From Saprospiraceae bacterium (GTDB lineage Bacteria > Bacteroidota > Bacteroidia > Chitinophagales > Saprospiraceae): 64,000 nt of DNA. The translations under genes were made by a program, and so were the position numbers. This document shows positions 28,433-38,292 of the stretch, piece after piece (position 1 is the stretch's first letter; every line of letters begins with the position of its first letter). The notes under the pieces were generated by a model. That model made no database searches and was not told the origin of the DNA. It saw only the letters and a program-made list of their open reading frames with translations. The stretch covers positions 1-64,000 of the forward strand of contig JAEUUP010000026.1 in NCBI GenBank assembly GCA_016787525.1, in the 5' to 3' direction.

Positions 28433-29122
28433 CTAGGTTCGAATAGACAGACGATGAATGCCTTTGGCATATGTTTTTTGCAAGATGGACACCAATTTCT
28501 GATACGCTGTGCTATCTGAAAGATAGTCTATATCTTCCACATCAATAATGACAATGGGGAGTTCTGTTTCCGTTCTGAAATATTCAAAATAGACATTTTG
28601 AATGCCTAAAAGGTAATCGGCTGAAATATCGGTTTCGTAGTTGCGACCGCGTTTTTTGATGTTCCGCATTACATTTTCAACGCTGCGATGCAGATAAATT
28701 AAAATATCAGGCTTCGGAAAAGTAGCATTCAAAACCTCAAAGAGACGTTGAAATAGGCGAAACTCCTCGTCATTCAAGTTATTTTTGGCAAAAAGCAGGG
28801 TTTTCAAGAAAAAATAGTCGGCTACACTGAGGGGGGTAAAAAGGTCAGCACCCGCCGAGAAAGCCGCTTGCAATTGCTTGTGCCGCTCCGTCATAAAAAA
28901 TAACTCAACAGGGAAGGCATAACGCTCAGGTTGGTCATAGAAAAGAGGCAAAAATGGATTGTCTGTAAACTGTTCAAGTATTAAACGACAGTTGAAGTCA
29001 CGCGACAACAGCTCACAAAACGTCGTCTTGCCTGCGCCAATATTGCCTTCGATAGCGATAAAATTGTATGGTAATGCAAGCTTTTGTTGCGCTGTTAGTT
29101 CGTTCATCGTTTCGACAATCAT
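28433..29122 (-). CDS. deoxynucleoside kinase
   Basis: A 229-residue P-loop kinase that phosphorylates deoxynucleosides for salvage. Walker A is GNIGAGKTT near residues 27-35. The ERH-like motif (MTERHKQLQ) and the LID-type arginine stretch (NIKKRGRNYE) follow. It lies directly downstream of folK, an arrangement common in Bacteroidota, and the two are probably one unit. Met6 is an alternative start. A dispersed word at 28826 encodes FTPLS; it is the only copy where the base before ACTG is not T. Confidence 0.9.
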   Translation of the reverse strand: MIVETMNELTAQQKLALPYNFIAIEGNIGAGKTTFCELLSRDFNCRLILEQFTDNPFLPLFYDQPERYAFPVELFFMTERHKQLQAAFSAGADLFTPLSVADYFFLKTLLFAKNNLNDEEFRLFQRLFEVLNATFPKPDILIYLHRSVENVMRNIKKRGRNYETDISADYLLGIQNVYFEYFRTETELPIVIIDVEDIDYLSDSTAYQKLVSILQKTYAKGIHRLSIRT

Positions 29123-29143
29123 TAGAATATCAATTAATTAGGG

Positions 29144-29650
29144 TCATTTTTCGTCTAAAAGAATCACATCGAGTGGGTCGTTGCAGTCGAAATAAATTTC
29201 TTCAATCGTCAGATGCAGCACAGGATGCTCCACTTCGCCAGCGATTTCCATCAGAGGAATCAGGGCAAAATTCCGCTTGGGCAATTCAGGGTGCGGAATC
29301 ACCAAATTCGGCTCTTTCACCACAAAATTATCGTACATCAAGATGTCAATATCAATGGTTCGTTCAGCCCATTTTTCAGTGCGCATGCGACCCATTTCAT
29401 TCTCAATTTTCAAAATGAGTTCTAAAACTTTTTGAGGACTTTGCGTCGTTTCGACTGCTAAAGCTTGGTTCAGAAAGTCCGATTGATTCGTTACACCCCA
29501 AGCTTGCGTTTCGTACAAACGGGATTTTTCGGTCACACGACCAATCATTCGGTTGATTTTGTCAACTGCTTGAGTTAGAAAGGCTTTTCTATCGCCCTTA
29601 TTTGAGCCTATGAGTAGGTAAGCTGTGCGTGGTTTGTATGTTGTTGCCAT
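29144..29650 (-). CDS. folK: 2-amino-4-hydroxy-6-hydroxymethyldihydropteridine pyrophosphokinase
   Basis: A 168-residue folate enzyme transferring pyrophosphate from ATP to hydroxymethyldihydropterin. The start is placed at the ATG at 29650 (MATTYKPRTAYLLIGSN); an open extension to 29695 is hydrophobic and not family-like. Family motifs: LLIGSNKGDR, QAWGVTNQSDFLNQAL, and the metal and ATP site RTIDIDILMYD, followed by PHPELPKRNFALIPL. Complete length. Probably co-transcribed with the downstream kinase. Confidence 0.93.
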   Translation of the reverse strand: MATTYKPRTAYLLIGSNKGDRKAFLTQAVDKINRMIGRVTEKSRLYETQAWGVTNQSDFLNQALAVETTQSPQKVLELILKIENEMGRMRTEKWAERTIDIDILMYDNFVVKEPNLVIPHPELPKRNFALIPLMEIAGEVEHPVLHLTIEEIYFDCNDPLDVILLDEK

Positions 29651-29740
29651 GCGGCAAAAGTAGTGAAAAAAGAGAAAACTCAAGAAACAAAGCAAAAGAG
29701 GCTGTCATTTTTATTGGGCTGTTTTGGGACCCTTCTCTCT

Positions 29741-30496
29741 TTATAACACAATCACCCCCTCAGTATAAGACTGCAATAACGTATCTGATGGGTTCAACTC
29801 TGTTATCAAATAATCCACTTCGCTCAAATCAGCGATTTTAAACCGCATTGTGGCATTCAGCTTTTCTGAAATAGTCAGGATGATAGTTTTTTCTGCAGAT
29901 TTCATCATCGTTTTTTTCACTTGCACACTATCCCAATCCGAATCTGTCAGCCCATTATTTGCATCAAGTGCATTAGTCCCCATGATGCACAAATCAGTCT
30001 TTATCTCCGCCAGTTTTTGGGTCACATCTCCACCAACTGCCATTTGGCTATAACTTGACATTTTTCCACCAATCATAATAGTCTCAATATTGGGCTTTTC
30101 AAGTAAATCCATTACTGTTACAGGGTTAGGTGTAATAAACGTTGCATTCAAACTTTCAGGAATTAAACGAATCAACTCGCGCACCGTCGTACCGCCACCA
30201 ATAAGTACAAACATGCCATTTTGTATCAATGTCAAAGCCTTTCGAGCTATGTTTTTTTTGTTGTCAATAGCATACACATTGGTTGGCGTTGCTGACAAAT
30301 GATAAGTGCTAACCATTGCGCCACCTCTCACTTTAATAATACGACCTTCAGATGCTAACTCATTGAGGTCGCGACGAATAGTGTCCTCCGAAACATGGGT
30401 TAAAGAACTCAAATCGCTAAATGTTACCCTTGTATGGATATTGACTTGCCGTAAAATCAAATCTTTCCGCTCATTTTTAAGTAATGCAATGCTCAT
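29741..30496 (-). CDS. DeoR/GlpR-family transcriptional repressor
   Basis: A 251-residue regulator. The N-terminal helix-turn-helix (about residues 20-60, with VSEDTIRRDLNEL and GGAMVS) is typical of DeoR. The C-terminal sugar-phosphate-sensor domain has IGGGTTVRELIRLIP and GGKMSSYSQMAVGG. Effectors are usually phosphorylated sugars; no sugar operon adjoins, so the target is unknown. The last residues are encoded by a dispersed word (29755, YTEGV), close to the stop. Confidence 0.9.
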   Translation of the reverse strand: MSIALLKNERKDLILRQVNIHTRVTFSDLSSLTHVSEDTIRRDLNELASEGRIIKVRGGAMVSTYHLSATPTNVYAIDNKKNIARKALTLIQNGMFVLIGGGTTVRELIRLIPESLNATFITPNPVTVMDLLEKPNIETIMIGGKMSSYSQMAVGGDVTQKLAEIKTDLCIMGTNALDANNGLTDSDWDSVQVKKTMMKSAEKTIILTISEKLNATMRFKIADLSEVDYLITELNPSDTLLQSYTEGVIVL

Positions 30497-30906
30497 CCTT
30501 TATTTTTTTTATTTTAAAAAAGTTGTCCTCATCTTTTCAGTATCAAATGTGCTGGCTTTGCACCTTTGTTGCAAATTTTGCAAATTTTATTATTTTTCAA
30601 AGGTATATTTATCATTTTTTTTCAAAATTTTCAGTTGTTTTTTCATTAAAATCATATATTCAGATAGAAATTTAAAAAAAAATGTAAAAAAGTGTACACA
30701 CAGCTTCTTAAAACCATTTTTCTTCTTACCTTAGCTGCAAATTCTGCAAATAATTTTTACAGTAAAACTATTAATAAATAAAAACTCCCTAAGTGTATGT
30801 GTTCGAAAATGTAAAAATATCGAATATGCCAAATATCATTTTCAGCTATTTGAGATATTCCAATCACATTTTTGTTCTTTTCTGACGAAAAGGGTTTGTT
30901 AATGCG
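30497..30906. other. intergenic leader region
   Basis: About 410 very AT-rich bases. No gene is supported. It precedes an isolated rightward terminator (30907-30942), so a short untranslated RNA could arise here, but no convincing promoter is seen. Confidence 0.4.
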
Positions 30907-30942
30907 CAAGAGCGATGTGGAATCATCGCTCTTGTTTTTTTA
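30907..30942 (+). terminator. orphan intrinsic terminator upstream of the flavodoxin-fold gene
   Basis: A perfect 11-pair stem (30907-30917 with 30924-30934), six-base loop and eight Ts. The nearest gene on its left is on the opposite strand, so it ends a transcript that is not a known gene, or acts as an attenuator of the gene at 31049. Confidence 0.8.
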
Positions 30943-31048
30943 TCTGCTGATTCTACAATTCAAGTCTCATTTTCAACAGTTCATCAGTTTCAAATTGCCC
31001 CCCTCAGTATTTCGGCTTTGTTTTGTACCAACAAAATCGAAATCACTC

Positions 31049-31633
31049 ATGTCTGCAAAAAAAGTACTCATCATCAATGGACACCCGAACGCCGATAGCT
31101 ACAATGCTGCTTTGGCACAAGCCTACAAGGTAGGTGCTGTATCGTCGGGTGCAGAAGTGAAAGAAATTCACATCAACAAACTCAATTTCAATCCCAATCT
31201 CGCATTTGGCTATCAAAAGCGCGTGGAGTTAGAGCCTGATTTGCTCGATGCACAAGACAAAATCCGTTGGGCTGACCACCTCGTTTGGGTCTATCCGATT
31301 TGGTGGGGCGGTATGCCTGCATTGCTCAAAGGATTTATTGACCGCACTTTTTTGCCGGGTTTTGCCTTCCAAAAACGTGAAAATTCCGTTTGGTGGGACA
31401 AATTACTGACGGGTAAAACGGCGCGCATCATCTACACACTCGACCAACCTGCATGGTATTTCTGGCTCGTCAATCGCCGTCCAGCTTATTGGACTATGAA
31501 AAAAATGACGCTCGAATTTTGCGGCATCAGCCCTGTGAGAGTGACGACTATTGGGCCGATTCGCCTTTCAAAAGACAGTTTTCGGCAAAATTGGCTCAAT
31601 AAAATTCAGCGATTAGGCGAAACACAAAATTGA
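31049..31633 (+). CDS. flavodoxin-fold NAD(P)H dehydrogenase (quinone)
   Basis: A 194-residue soluble flavoenzyme of the Flavodoxin_2 family, which reduces quinones or azo compounds with two electrons from NAD(P)H. It opens with KVLIINGHPN for FMN phosphate binding. WVYPIWWGGMPALLKGFIDR near residue 80 is the family hallmark. The start is the ATG at 31049; the open frame reaches back to 30872 but that part spans the terminator and a dispersed word (30998) and is not family-like. Confidence 0.92.
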   Translation: MSAKKVLIINGHPNADSYNAALAQAYKVGAVSSGAEVKEIHINKLNFNPNLAFGYQKRVELEPDLLDAQDKIRWADHLVWVYPIWWGGMPALLKGFIDRTFLPGFAFQKRENSVWWDKLLTGKTARIIYTLDQPAWYFWLVNRRPAYWTMKKMTLEFCGISPVRVTTIGPIRLSKDSFRQNWLNKIQRLGETQN

Positions 31634-31763
31634 TTATCAATGCTTTATGCTATTTTTTTTAAAAAAAGTCGTTTCGCAATAAATTATAATTACTGAGGGG
31701 TGTCCTCAAACTCAAATGTCTTGAAAAGTAAAACTCAATTGTTTAACAAAAAATCAAAATGTT

Positions 31764-34148
31764 ATGAAAATTATCCGACTGCTTTTAACATTTACAGCAC
31801 TCTCTTTTTTCAACCTCGCTCAAGCCCAAATCACTCAAATACTGAGAGGTACAGTCATTGACAAACAATCGGAATCGCCACTTGTCGGGGCAGCCGTTGT
31901 TGTCGAAGGCACAAATCCCATACTTGGGTCTATAACCGATGAGAATGGCATTTTTGTCATCAAAAACGTGCCAACAGGTCGTTATCAACTCAAAATCAGT
32001 TTTATTGGCTATAATGCTACCACGTTACCGAATATCGTTGTCAATGCAGGAAAAGAAACCGTTTTGAACATCTCACTGGAAGAAGCCGTTACAAAACTCG
32101 ATGCGGTTGTCATTTCGGGCAAAGTAGATAAAACACAGACAATGAATGAGTTAGCAACGATTTCGGCACGACAATTCAATGTCGAAGAGGTGCAACGTTA
32201 CTCTGGCGGACGCAATGATGTGAGCCGTTTGGTGGCTAATTTCGCAGGCGTAGCGACGAACAATGACAGCCGCAACGACATCGTAATTCGCGGTAACTCG
32301 CCAACGGGTGTTCTATGGCGTTTGGAAGGTGTGCCAATTCCCAATCCCAACCATTTTTCGACTTTGGGTACAACGGGCGGTCCAGTTTCTGCATTAAATC
32401 CCAATATGATTCGCAATTCTGATTTTTTAACTTCTGCTTTTCCTTCTGAATATGGCAATGCAACGGCAGGTGTTTTCGACATTGGTTTTCGCAATGGCAA
32501 CAAAGATAAGTTTGAATTTACAGCACAATTGGCAGCATTTTCAGGTTTAGAGGCTATGGTAGAAGGTCCCCTCAGTAAAAAAAATAATGCAGGGCAAAAC
32601 GGCTCTTTTGTCGTGTCTTATCGCCATTCATTTGTCGAATTGGCAAATTTGGCGGGCATAAATGTTGGTACGACAGCTTTGCCACGATACAAAGACTTGA
32701 CTTTCAATGTGGATTTGGGTCAAACCAAGATTGGCAAATTTTCTCTTTTTGGTATCGGCGGCTTGAGTAATATTGATTTTATCGGTGCTGACTTGAGTGA
32801 AAATGACCTTTTTGCCGACCAATCGGAAGACAGTTATGCGGATTCTAAATTGGGTATCATCGGTTTGCGTCATAATATCATTGTTGATAAAAACACCTAT
32901 GTCCGCACTGTTTTGTCAGCCTCGCATTCAGGCAATACGTTCAACGTTTATAAAGACAAAGGCGCGATACTCAAACAACACAATCTCGACATCAGCGATT
33001 TTATCACAGCTTATCGTCTGTCGAGTTATATCAACAAGAAGTTCAATGCGCAATGGTCTATGCGTACGGGCGTTTTGGTTCAAAATATGCACCTCGATAT
33101 TAATTCTAAAACCCTCGATAGCAACAATGTTTGGCGAGCATTCCGCACATCAAATGGTCAAATAACGCTTTCGGAGCTTTATTCGCAAGCGCAATACAAA
33201 CCCAGCGACCGATTGACTTTCAATGCAGGTATCCATACGCAATACCTCGACATCAATCAAAATTACGCCATTGAGCCGCGTTTGGGTATCAATTATTATG
33301 TGCGACCCAATCAGACTTTGAGCATTGGCTACGGTTTGCACAGCCAAATGCAGCCTTTGCCCGTCATGCTCGACGAAGAGCGTCTGGCAGATGGTACACT
33401 TAGCAAGTCGAATATGTCACTCGATTTTACCCAAAGTCACCATTTTGTTATGGGTTATGATGTCAAAATTGGCTCAGATTGGCATGGAAAAATCGAAACT
33501 TACTACCAAATACTGAGGGGTGTCCCAGTCGAAGGTCGTCGCTCGAATGCGTATTCGATGCTCAATCAAGGGGCAGATTTTGGCTTCGTCGTTCCTTCAG
33601 GCTTAGTAAATGAAGGTACAGGCAGAAATGTAGGTCTCGAAATGACGGTCGAAAAGTTCTTTTCAGCAGGTTGGTACAGCTTGGTCACAGCTTCTCTTTT
33701 TGATTCACAATACAAAGGCTCGGACGGTATCGAGCGCAATACAGCTTTTAACTCCAACTATATTCTCAATATTTTGGCAGGGAAAGAGTTCAAATTTGGC
33801 AAAAACAAGCAAAATAAATTCACCCTCGACACCAAATTGACAACTGCAGGTGGTCGCTACCAAACACCGATTGACTTAGTGGCATCGAAAGCACGTGGCG
33901 AAGAGGTTTATGACAATACAAAAGCATACAGCGAGCAACAAACGCCTTATTTCCGTTGGGATGTCAAATTGGGTTACACACTCAATTCGTCGAAACGACA
34001 GTTTACACAACAGTTTTTCCTTGATTTTCAGAATGTGACAAATCATAAAAATATTTTCCAAGAGCGTTATTCAGTGGCTCAAAACAAGACATACAAGGTG
34101 TATCAGATTGGTTTCTTTCCTGATATCATGTGGCGTGTGCAGTTTTAA
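31764..34148 (+). CDS. TonB-dependent outer-membrane receptor
   Basis: A 794-residue receptor. Signal peptide at residues 1-21. A carboxypeptidase-regulatory-like domain spans about 25-115 (GTVIDKQSESPLVGAAVVVEG). The plug domain follows (about 120-230, with SRNDIVIRGNSPTGVLWRLEGVPIPNP split across it), then a 22-strand-type barrel ending in DIMWRVQF. No SusD partner is next to it, so a metal chelate or small molecule is as likely a substrate as glycans. Dispersed words at 32568 (GPLSK) and 33511 (ILRG); a decayed copy at 31840 (TACTGAGAGG). Confidence 0.92.
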   Translation: MKIIRLLLTFTALSFFNLAQAQITQILRGTVIDKQSESPLVGAAVVVEGTNPILGSITDENGIFVIKNVPTGRYQLKISFIGYNATTLPNIVVNAGKETVLNISLEEAVTKLDAVVISGKVDKTQTMNELATISARQFNVEEVQRYSGGRNDVSRLVANFAGVATNNDSRNDIVIRGNSPTGVLWRLEGVPIPNPNHFSTLGTTGGPVSALNPNMIRNSDFLTSAFPSEYGNATAGVFDIGFRNGNKDKFEFTAQLAAFSGLEAMVEGPLSKKNNAGQNGSFVVSYRHSFVELANLAGINVGTTALPRYKDLTFNVDLGQTKIGKFSLFGIGGLSNIDFIGADLSENDLFADQSEDSYADSKLGIIGLRHNIIVDKNTYVRTVLSASHSGNTFNVYKDKGAILKQHNLDISDFITAYRLSSYINKKFNAQWSMRTGVLVQNMHLDINSKTLDSNNVWRAFRTSNGQITLSELYSQAQYKPSDRLTFNAGIHTQYLDINQNYAIEPRLGINYYVRPNQTLSIGYGLHSQMQPLPVMLDEERLADGTLSKSNMSLDFTQSHHFVMGYDVKIGSDWHGKIETYYQILRGVPVEGRRSNAYSMLNQGADFGFVVPSGLVNEGTGRNVGLEMTVEKFFSAGWYSLVTASLFDSQYKGSDGIERNTAFNSNYILNILAGKEFKFGKNKQNKFTLDTKLTTAGGRYQTPIDLVASKARGEEVYDNTKAYSEQQTPYFRWDVKLGYTLNSSKRQFTQQFFLDFQNVTNHKNIFQERYSVAQNKTYKVYQIGFFPDIMWRVQF

Positions 34149-34212
34149 ACAGTTGAATTACAACCTTCAATACACTTTATCGAAAACGATCAAAATCTAA
34201 GAATTATAGGAT

Positions 34213-34848
34213 ATGAAAAAAGTTTTGTGGATCATCGGAGCTACTTTGGCTGTATCAATTGGGCTATACCCAAGTCTTTATTTTTTATTTACAGAAAAAT
34301 TTGGCTTGTTACTTACTAAATCGCCTGCGCTTTTGGCAAATGAGGTTTGGTGGACAGCATTTTATACGCATATTGTGTTTGGTGGTATAGCTTTATTAGT
34401 CGGTTGGACGCAATTCAACAGCCAATGGCGCAAAAAGTATCTAAATACGCACCGATTAGTCGGTAAGATTTATGTTTTTAGTGTTTTACTGAGTGGTCTC
34501 GGCGGTGGATATATTGCCTTTTTTGCAACAGGTGGTTGGCTCAATAGTTTAGGCTTTGGGCTTTTGGATATTATTTGGGTCTATACAACTTGGCGCGCTT
34601 TCACTGATGCGAAGAATAAAAATATCATTTCACATCAACGAATGATGATTTATAGCTACGCAGCTTGTTTTGCAGCCGTAACTTTGCGTTTATGGTTGCC
34701 CATTTTGATGGTGATTTTTAAAGATATGGAGATAGCCTATGGCATAGTTGCGTGGTTGTGTTGGGTGCCTAACTTGTTCGTAGCATATAGATTAACGGCG
34801 AATATACCCCTCAGTAAAACTGCTTACTCTGTCGAAAATGTACAATAA
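34213..34848 (+). CDS. DUF2306 membrane protein
   Basis: A 211-residue protein with six or seven predicted membrane helices. HRLVGKIYVFSVLLSGLGG and SHQRMMIYSYAACFAAVTLR carry the conserved His residues of DUF2306, a family of unknown function. The next gene follows after 36 bases in the same direction. The last codons hold a dispersed word (34807, IPLSK). Confidence 0.82.
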   Translation: MKKVLWIIGATLAVSIGLYPSLYFLFTEKFGLLLTKSPALLANEVWWTAFYTHIVFGGIALLVGWTQFNSQWRKKYLNTHRLVGKIYVFSVLLSGLGGGYIAFFATGGWLNSLGFGLLDIIWVYTTWRAFTDAKNKNIISHQRMMIYSYAACFAAVTLRLWLPILMVIFKDMEIAYGIVAWLCWVPNLFVAYRLTANIPLSKTAYSVENVQ

Positions 34849-34884
34849 AGAGCACATTTAATATCTGATACACAATATTTTAAC

Positions 34885-35364
34885 ATGAAAATAGTCAATA
34901 TTCATAAACGGTTGATAGGGCACCCTAAATCAAAAATTGATGATTTACTCTTAACTTTAGCGACCGAAAATGATAAAGTTTGGCCTACCGAAAAATGGCC
35001 ACCCATACGCTTCAAGGAAGGATTAACTGTGAGTTCAAAAGGTGGGCATGGCCCAATTAAGTATAAAGTTGAAAAAATTGAACGCGGCCGATTGATATAT
35101 TTTCGATTTACAAAACCTAAAGGTTTTAGTGGTGTTCACTGGTTTGAAATCAATCAAATCGGTAAAAATCAAACAGAAATAAAGCATACAATTGATATGA
35201 AAACCGATTTTGGAGCCAGTTTACTATGGTTAATAGGCATTCGCTGGCTGCATGATGCTTTAATCGAAGATGCTTTTGACAAAGTTGAAAATCATTTTTC
35301 GAGTTCATTCAAACACTCTAAATGGTCACTTTGGGTCAGATTTTTACGAAAAATTTTAAAATAA
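34885..35364 (+). CDS. SRPBCC-fold protein
   Basis: A 159-residue soluble protein. Its pattern (GHGPIKYKVEKIERGRLIYFRF then HWFEINQIGKNQTEIKHTIDM) fits the START/SRPBCC helix-grip fold that binds hydrophobic ligands. No enzyme activity can be predicted. Ten bases separate it from the sensor kinase, so it belongs to the same unit and may serve as a lipid or ligand partner of that system. Confidence 0.7.
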   Translation: MKIVNIHKRLIGHPKSKIDDLLLTLATENDKVWPTEKWPPIRFKEGLTVSSKGGHGPIKYKVEKIERGRLIYFRFTKPKGFSGVHWFEINQIGKNQTEIKHTIDMKTDFGASLLWLIGIRWLHDALIEDAFDKVENHFSSSFKHSKWSLWVRFLRKILK

Positions 35365-35374
35365 CACCCTAAAC

Positions 35375-36499
35375 ATGGCACATCAAAAACAACTTCCTTA
35401 TGGTTTCGACGACCGATGGCTCATGCTGTTCGGCATTCCGATTATTGGCTTTTTGATGCCACCCATTTTTTTTGATACACCTGTCAGTTTCGATACTTAC
35501 TATTTTAGGAAATCGGTAGTTTCTATGTTTTACACGATGCTCTATTGGGGAATCTGTCGGCAAGTTTTTATCCGAGCAACCGTCAAATTTCCTGAATACT
35601 ACCAAAATAGTAAACGGATTTTGTGGATTGGGACTTTGTGTATCGCCATTATTTTGACTTTTTGCAATGTTCTACACTTTTGTATCGAGCCTTATTTGGG
35701 TTTGGCTCTCGACAGAATGCCAACGACACCACAAATCAATGCCGCCAGTTTGATGACTTTTGGTATCATCGCGGGCATTTACGAGAGTGTGCGCAATTTC
35801 AATTTATGGAAAAAAACGAGTCTTGAAAAAGAACAGTTGGAGCGTGAAAACTTACAAAGTCAATTGGCAGGTTTGAAAAGTCAAGTCAATCCGCATTTTT
35901 TGTTCAATTCTTTGAATACATTGGTGCATTTGATACCTGAAAACCCTGATTCAGCAATCAAATTCGTTCAAAAATTATCGAAAGTCTATCGCTACATTCT
36001 CGAAATGCGCGATGCTCCGACGACCCCCCTCAGTACAGAGTTGGAATTTTTGAATGCTTATGTTTTTTTGTTGAAAGAACGTTTTGGCGACAATTTGAAA
36101 GTCGAAATAGCCGATGCCATTTGTTTGGACAAAGTGCATCAGTTGGCACAACCCTTGATGGATAGCGCCAAAAGCACTTGCTACTCAACGGTTTGTGAAA
36201 AACACATTGTACCTTTGTCATTACAAATTTTGTTTGAAAATGCCATCAAACACAATATCATTTCGGCTCAACGCCCGCTGACCATCTCAGTTTCGATCGA
36301 AAACAATGAGCGTTTGATTGTGAAAAATAATTTGCAGCGCAAAAACCAGATTCAAGAAGGGACAGGCGTGGGTTTGCAAAATATCCGCAACCGTTATCAA
36401 CTTGTCAGTCAGAAAGATGTTGATATTATCGTAACTCAAGAGTCATTTATCGTATCACTACCACTTTTAAAAACTGAAAATCAATTAGTTACAGCCTAA
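35375..36499 (+). CDS. LytS-type sensor histidine kinase
   Basis: A 374-residue membrane kinase. Four membrane helices fill residues 10-140. The phospho-acceptor box LKSQVNPHFLFNSLNTL lies near residue 165-183 and the ATPase N box ENAIKHN near 288; VGLQNIRNRY is the G box. An insertion of about 25 residues before the N box (around VHQLAQPLMDSAKS) is not usual for the family. One base separates it from the cognate LytTR regulator. Dispersed word at 36024 encodes TPLST. Confidence 0.92.
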   Translation: MAHQKQLPYGFDDRWLMLFGIPIIGFLMPPIFFDTPVSFDTYYFRKSVVSMFYTMLYWGICRQVFIRATVKFPEYYQNSKRILWIGTLCIAIILTFCNVLHFCIEPYLGLALDRMPTTPQINAASLMTFGIIAGIYESVRNFNLWKKTSLEKEQLERENLQSQLAGLKSQVNPHFLFNSLNTLVHLIPENPDSAIKFVQKLSKVYRYILEMRDAPTTPLSTELEFLNAYVFLLKERFGDNLKVEIADAICLDKVHQLAQPLMDSAKSTCYSTVCEKHIVPLSLQILFENAIKHNIISAQRPLTISVSIENNERLIVKNNLQRKNQIQEGTGVGLQNIRNRYQLVSQKDVDIIVTQESFIVSLPLLKTENQLVTA

Positions 36500-36500
36500 A

Positions 36501-37250
36501 ATGAAAGTTCTAATCATCGAAGACGAGCAACCTGCGGCTTTGCAATTGAAAAAAATGTTGACCCAAGCAGACCCCTCAGTATCCATCATCGAAGTCATTG
36601 ATTCGGTGGAAGCGGCGGTGAAATGGCTCAAAGTTTTTCCCACACCCGATGCGATTTTTATGGATATTCAGATTGCGGATGGTTTGAGTTTCGATATTTT
36701 CAATCATGTCAATGTTGTGTCGCCCGTCGTTTTCACGACCGCTTTTGACCAATATGCAGTTAAAGCATTCAAAGTCAATGCGATAGATTATCTTTTGAAA
36801 CCCATTGATGAAGACGAATTGACCGAAACTTTGGATAAATTGCGTAAAAAAATAGCTTCCCCTTTGCCGTTTGATTTCAAAAATTTGCAGCAAGTTTTTT
36901 CAAAAAAAGACTACAAACAGCGTTTTTTAATCAAAAACGGGCAGAATTTGACACCTGTGGACGTATCGGATATTGCTTATTTTTTTTCGGAAGAAGGGCT
37001 AAACCAGTTTTTTGTTTTCTCGAATCGAAAACACATTGTTGAGCATACACTTGATGAGTTGGAAACGATGCTCGACCCGAAGGATTTTTTCCGTATCAAT
37101 CGCAAAATCATTGTCAATGTGAAAGCCATTCAAAAAATAAGCCCGCACTTCAACAGCCGTTTGAAGCTCAATCTGACCCCTCAGTATCGAGACGAAATTT
37201 TAGTCGCTCGCGAGCGTGTGGCAGATTTTAAGGCATGGCTTGGCGGTTGA
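36501..37250 (+). CDS. LytTR-family response regulator
   Basis: A 249-residue regulator. The receiver domain (1-120) has acidic pocket EDE at residues 7-9, phospho-acceptor Asp in IFMDIQIADG near 54 and Lys in DYLLKPID near 102. The LytTR DNA-binding domain covers about 145-245 (FFRINRKIIVNV). Partner of the kinase just upstream; targets unknown. Dispersed words at 36572 (DPSVS) and 37177 (TPQYR). Confidence 0.94.
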   Translation: MKVLIIEDEQPAALQLKKMLTQADPSVSIIEVIDSVEAAVKWLKVFPTPDAIFMDIQIADGLSFDIFNHVNVVSPVVFTTAFDQYAVKAFKVNAIDYLLKPIDEDELTETLDKLRKKIASPLPFDFKNLQQVFSKKDYKQRFLIKNGQNLTPVDVSDIAYFFSEEGLNQFFVFSNRKHIVEHTLDELETMLDPKDFFRINRKIIVNVKAIQKISPHFNSRLKLNLTPQYRDEILVARERVADFKAWLGG

Positions 37251-37331
37251 AAAAGTCATCGGACTGTTCAATAGTAATCAATAAAAAACAATCATAAATC
37301 ACTCTTTATCAATAATTTAATAAAGTAAGTC

Positions 37332-38123
37332 ATGGAAAACTTTGTAGAAAAATGGCTTTTTGCCTATTGGCAAATCGGTAAACGCTACTTTCTGTTAGCA
37401 ACTTTGGCATATTTACTTTTTTATGTCATATTTAAAAGCCCCATGTTGGCACGCAAAATCCAACAAAAATTCCCACAAAACGGTGACTATTACCGTGATA
37501 TATTTTATTCTATTATTTCGATAGGCATTTTTGCAGCTTCGAGCGTGTGGACTTTGTACATCATTCGTCCTTACACCAATTTGTACAGCGATTTCAACGA
37601 GTACAGCAAGGGCTATTATGCTTTTACTTATGTGTGGATGTTTTTCTTGCACGATGCGTATTTCTATTGGGCACACCGCTTGATGCACCATCCTAAGTTG
37701 TTCAGATTGGTACATCTGACGCACCATAAGTCCAACAATCCAACGCCTTGGACAGCCTATGCTTTTCATCCTTTGGAGGCAGTTGTAGAGTCAGCGATTG
37801 TGCCGATTTTTGCATTCACCATTCCGATTCATCCGTCGGCTATTATTTTTTATATGCTTTTCCAAATTGCGTATAACGTTTATGGTCATTTAGGTTTTGA
37901 AATTTATCCCGCCAATTTTCACAAACATTGGTTTGGCAAGTGGGTCAATACATCGGTTGCGCACAATATGCACCATAAATATTCGGTGAAAAATTACGGC
38001 TTGTGGACCACCATTTGGGATAGACTTTTTGGCACAATGCACGCTCAATACGATGAACTTTATAAAAAAACAACAAGTGCCGAGCCTGAAAATCATAGGA
38101 ATCTGAAAGAAATTGCAGTCTAA
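37332..38123 (+). CDS. sterol desaturase / fatty acid hydroxylase superfamily protein
   Basis: A 263-residue integral membrane di-iron enzyme. The histidine boxes are complete: HDAYFYWAHRLMHH, HLTHHKSN and HNMHHKYS. Three or four membrane helices surround them. Family members hydroxylate or desaturate lipids, carotenoids or sterols; the substrate cannot be told. It follows the LytS/LytTR pair by 81 bases and may be its target. Confidence 0.9.
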   Translation: MENFVEKWLFAYWQIGKRYFLLATLAYLLFYVIFKSPMLARKIQQKFPQNGDYYRDIFYSIISIGIFAASSVWTLYIIRPYTNLYSDFNEYSKGYYAFTYVWMFFLHDAYFYWAHRLMHHPKLFRLVHLTHHKSNNPTPWTAYAFHPLEAVVESAIVPIFAFTIPIHPSAIIFYMLFQIAYNVYGHLGFEIYPANFHKHWFGKWVNTSVAHNMHHKYSVKNYGLWTTIWDRLFGTMHAQYDELYKKTTSAEPENHRNLKEIAV

Positions 38124-38147
38124 TAATGTCTCCTTGTGTTATATTTG
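38113..38147 (+). promoter_or_regulatory. candidate promoter for the metallopeptidase gene
   Basis: TTG at 38113-38115 and an exact TAnnTTTG match, TATATTTG at 38140-38147, 24 bases apart (slightly long). A dispersed word lies 12 bases downstream in the untranslated leader. Confidence 0.45.
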
Positions 38148-38292
38148 CTCGCCAATTACCCCCTCAGTATTTTTGCAATAACTTTCTCACAAAATCGTCA
38201 TTTTGAGAAACTTGCGAACTTTTTTGCGTCTAAAAGGTTGAGTTTTAAAACATTTAGAAACATTATTTTAGAAATCTAAAACAGAATGAACT

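Noticed and set aside
30872-31048. N-terminal extension of the quinone reductase
   Set aside because: It spans an intrinsic terminator and a dispersed word, and is not family-like; the ATG at 31049 fits the flavodoxin fold.
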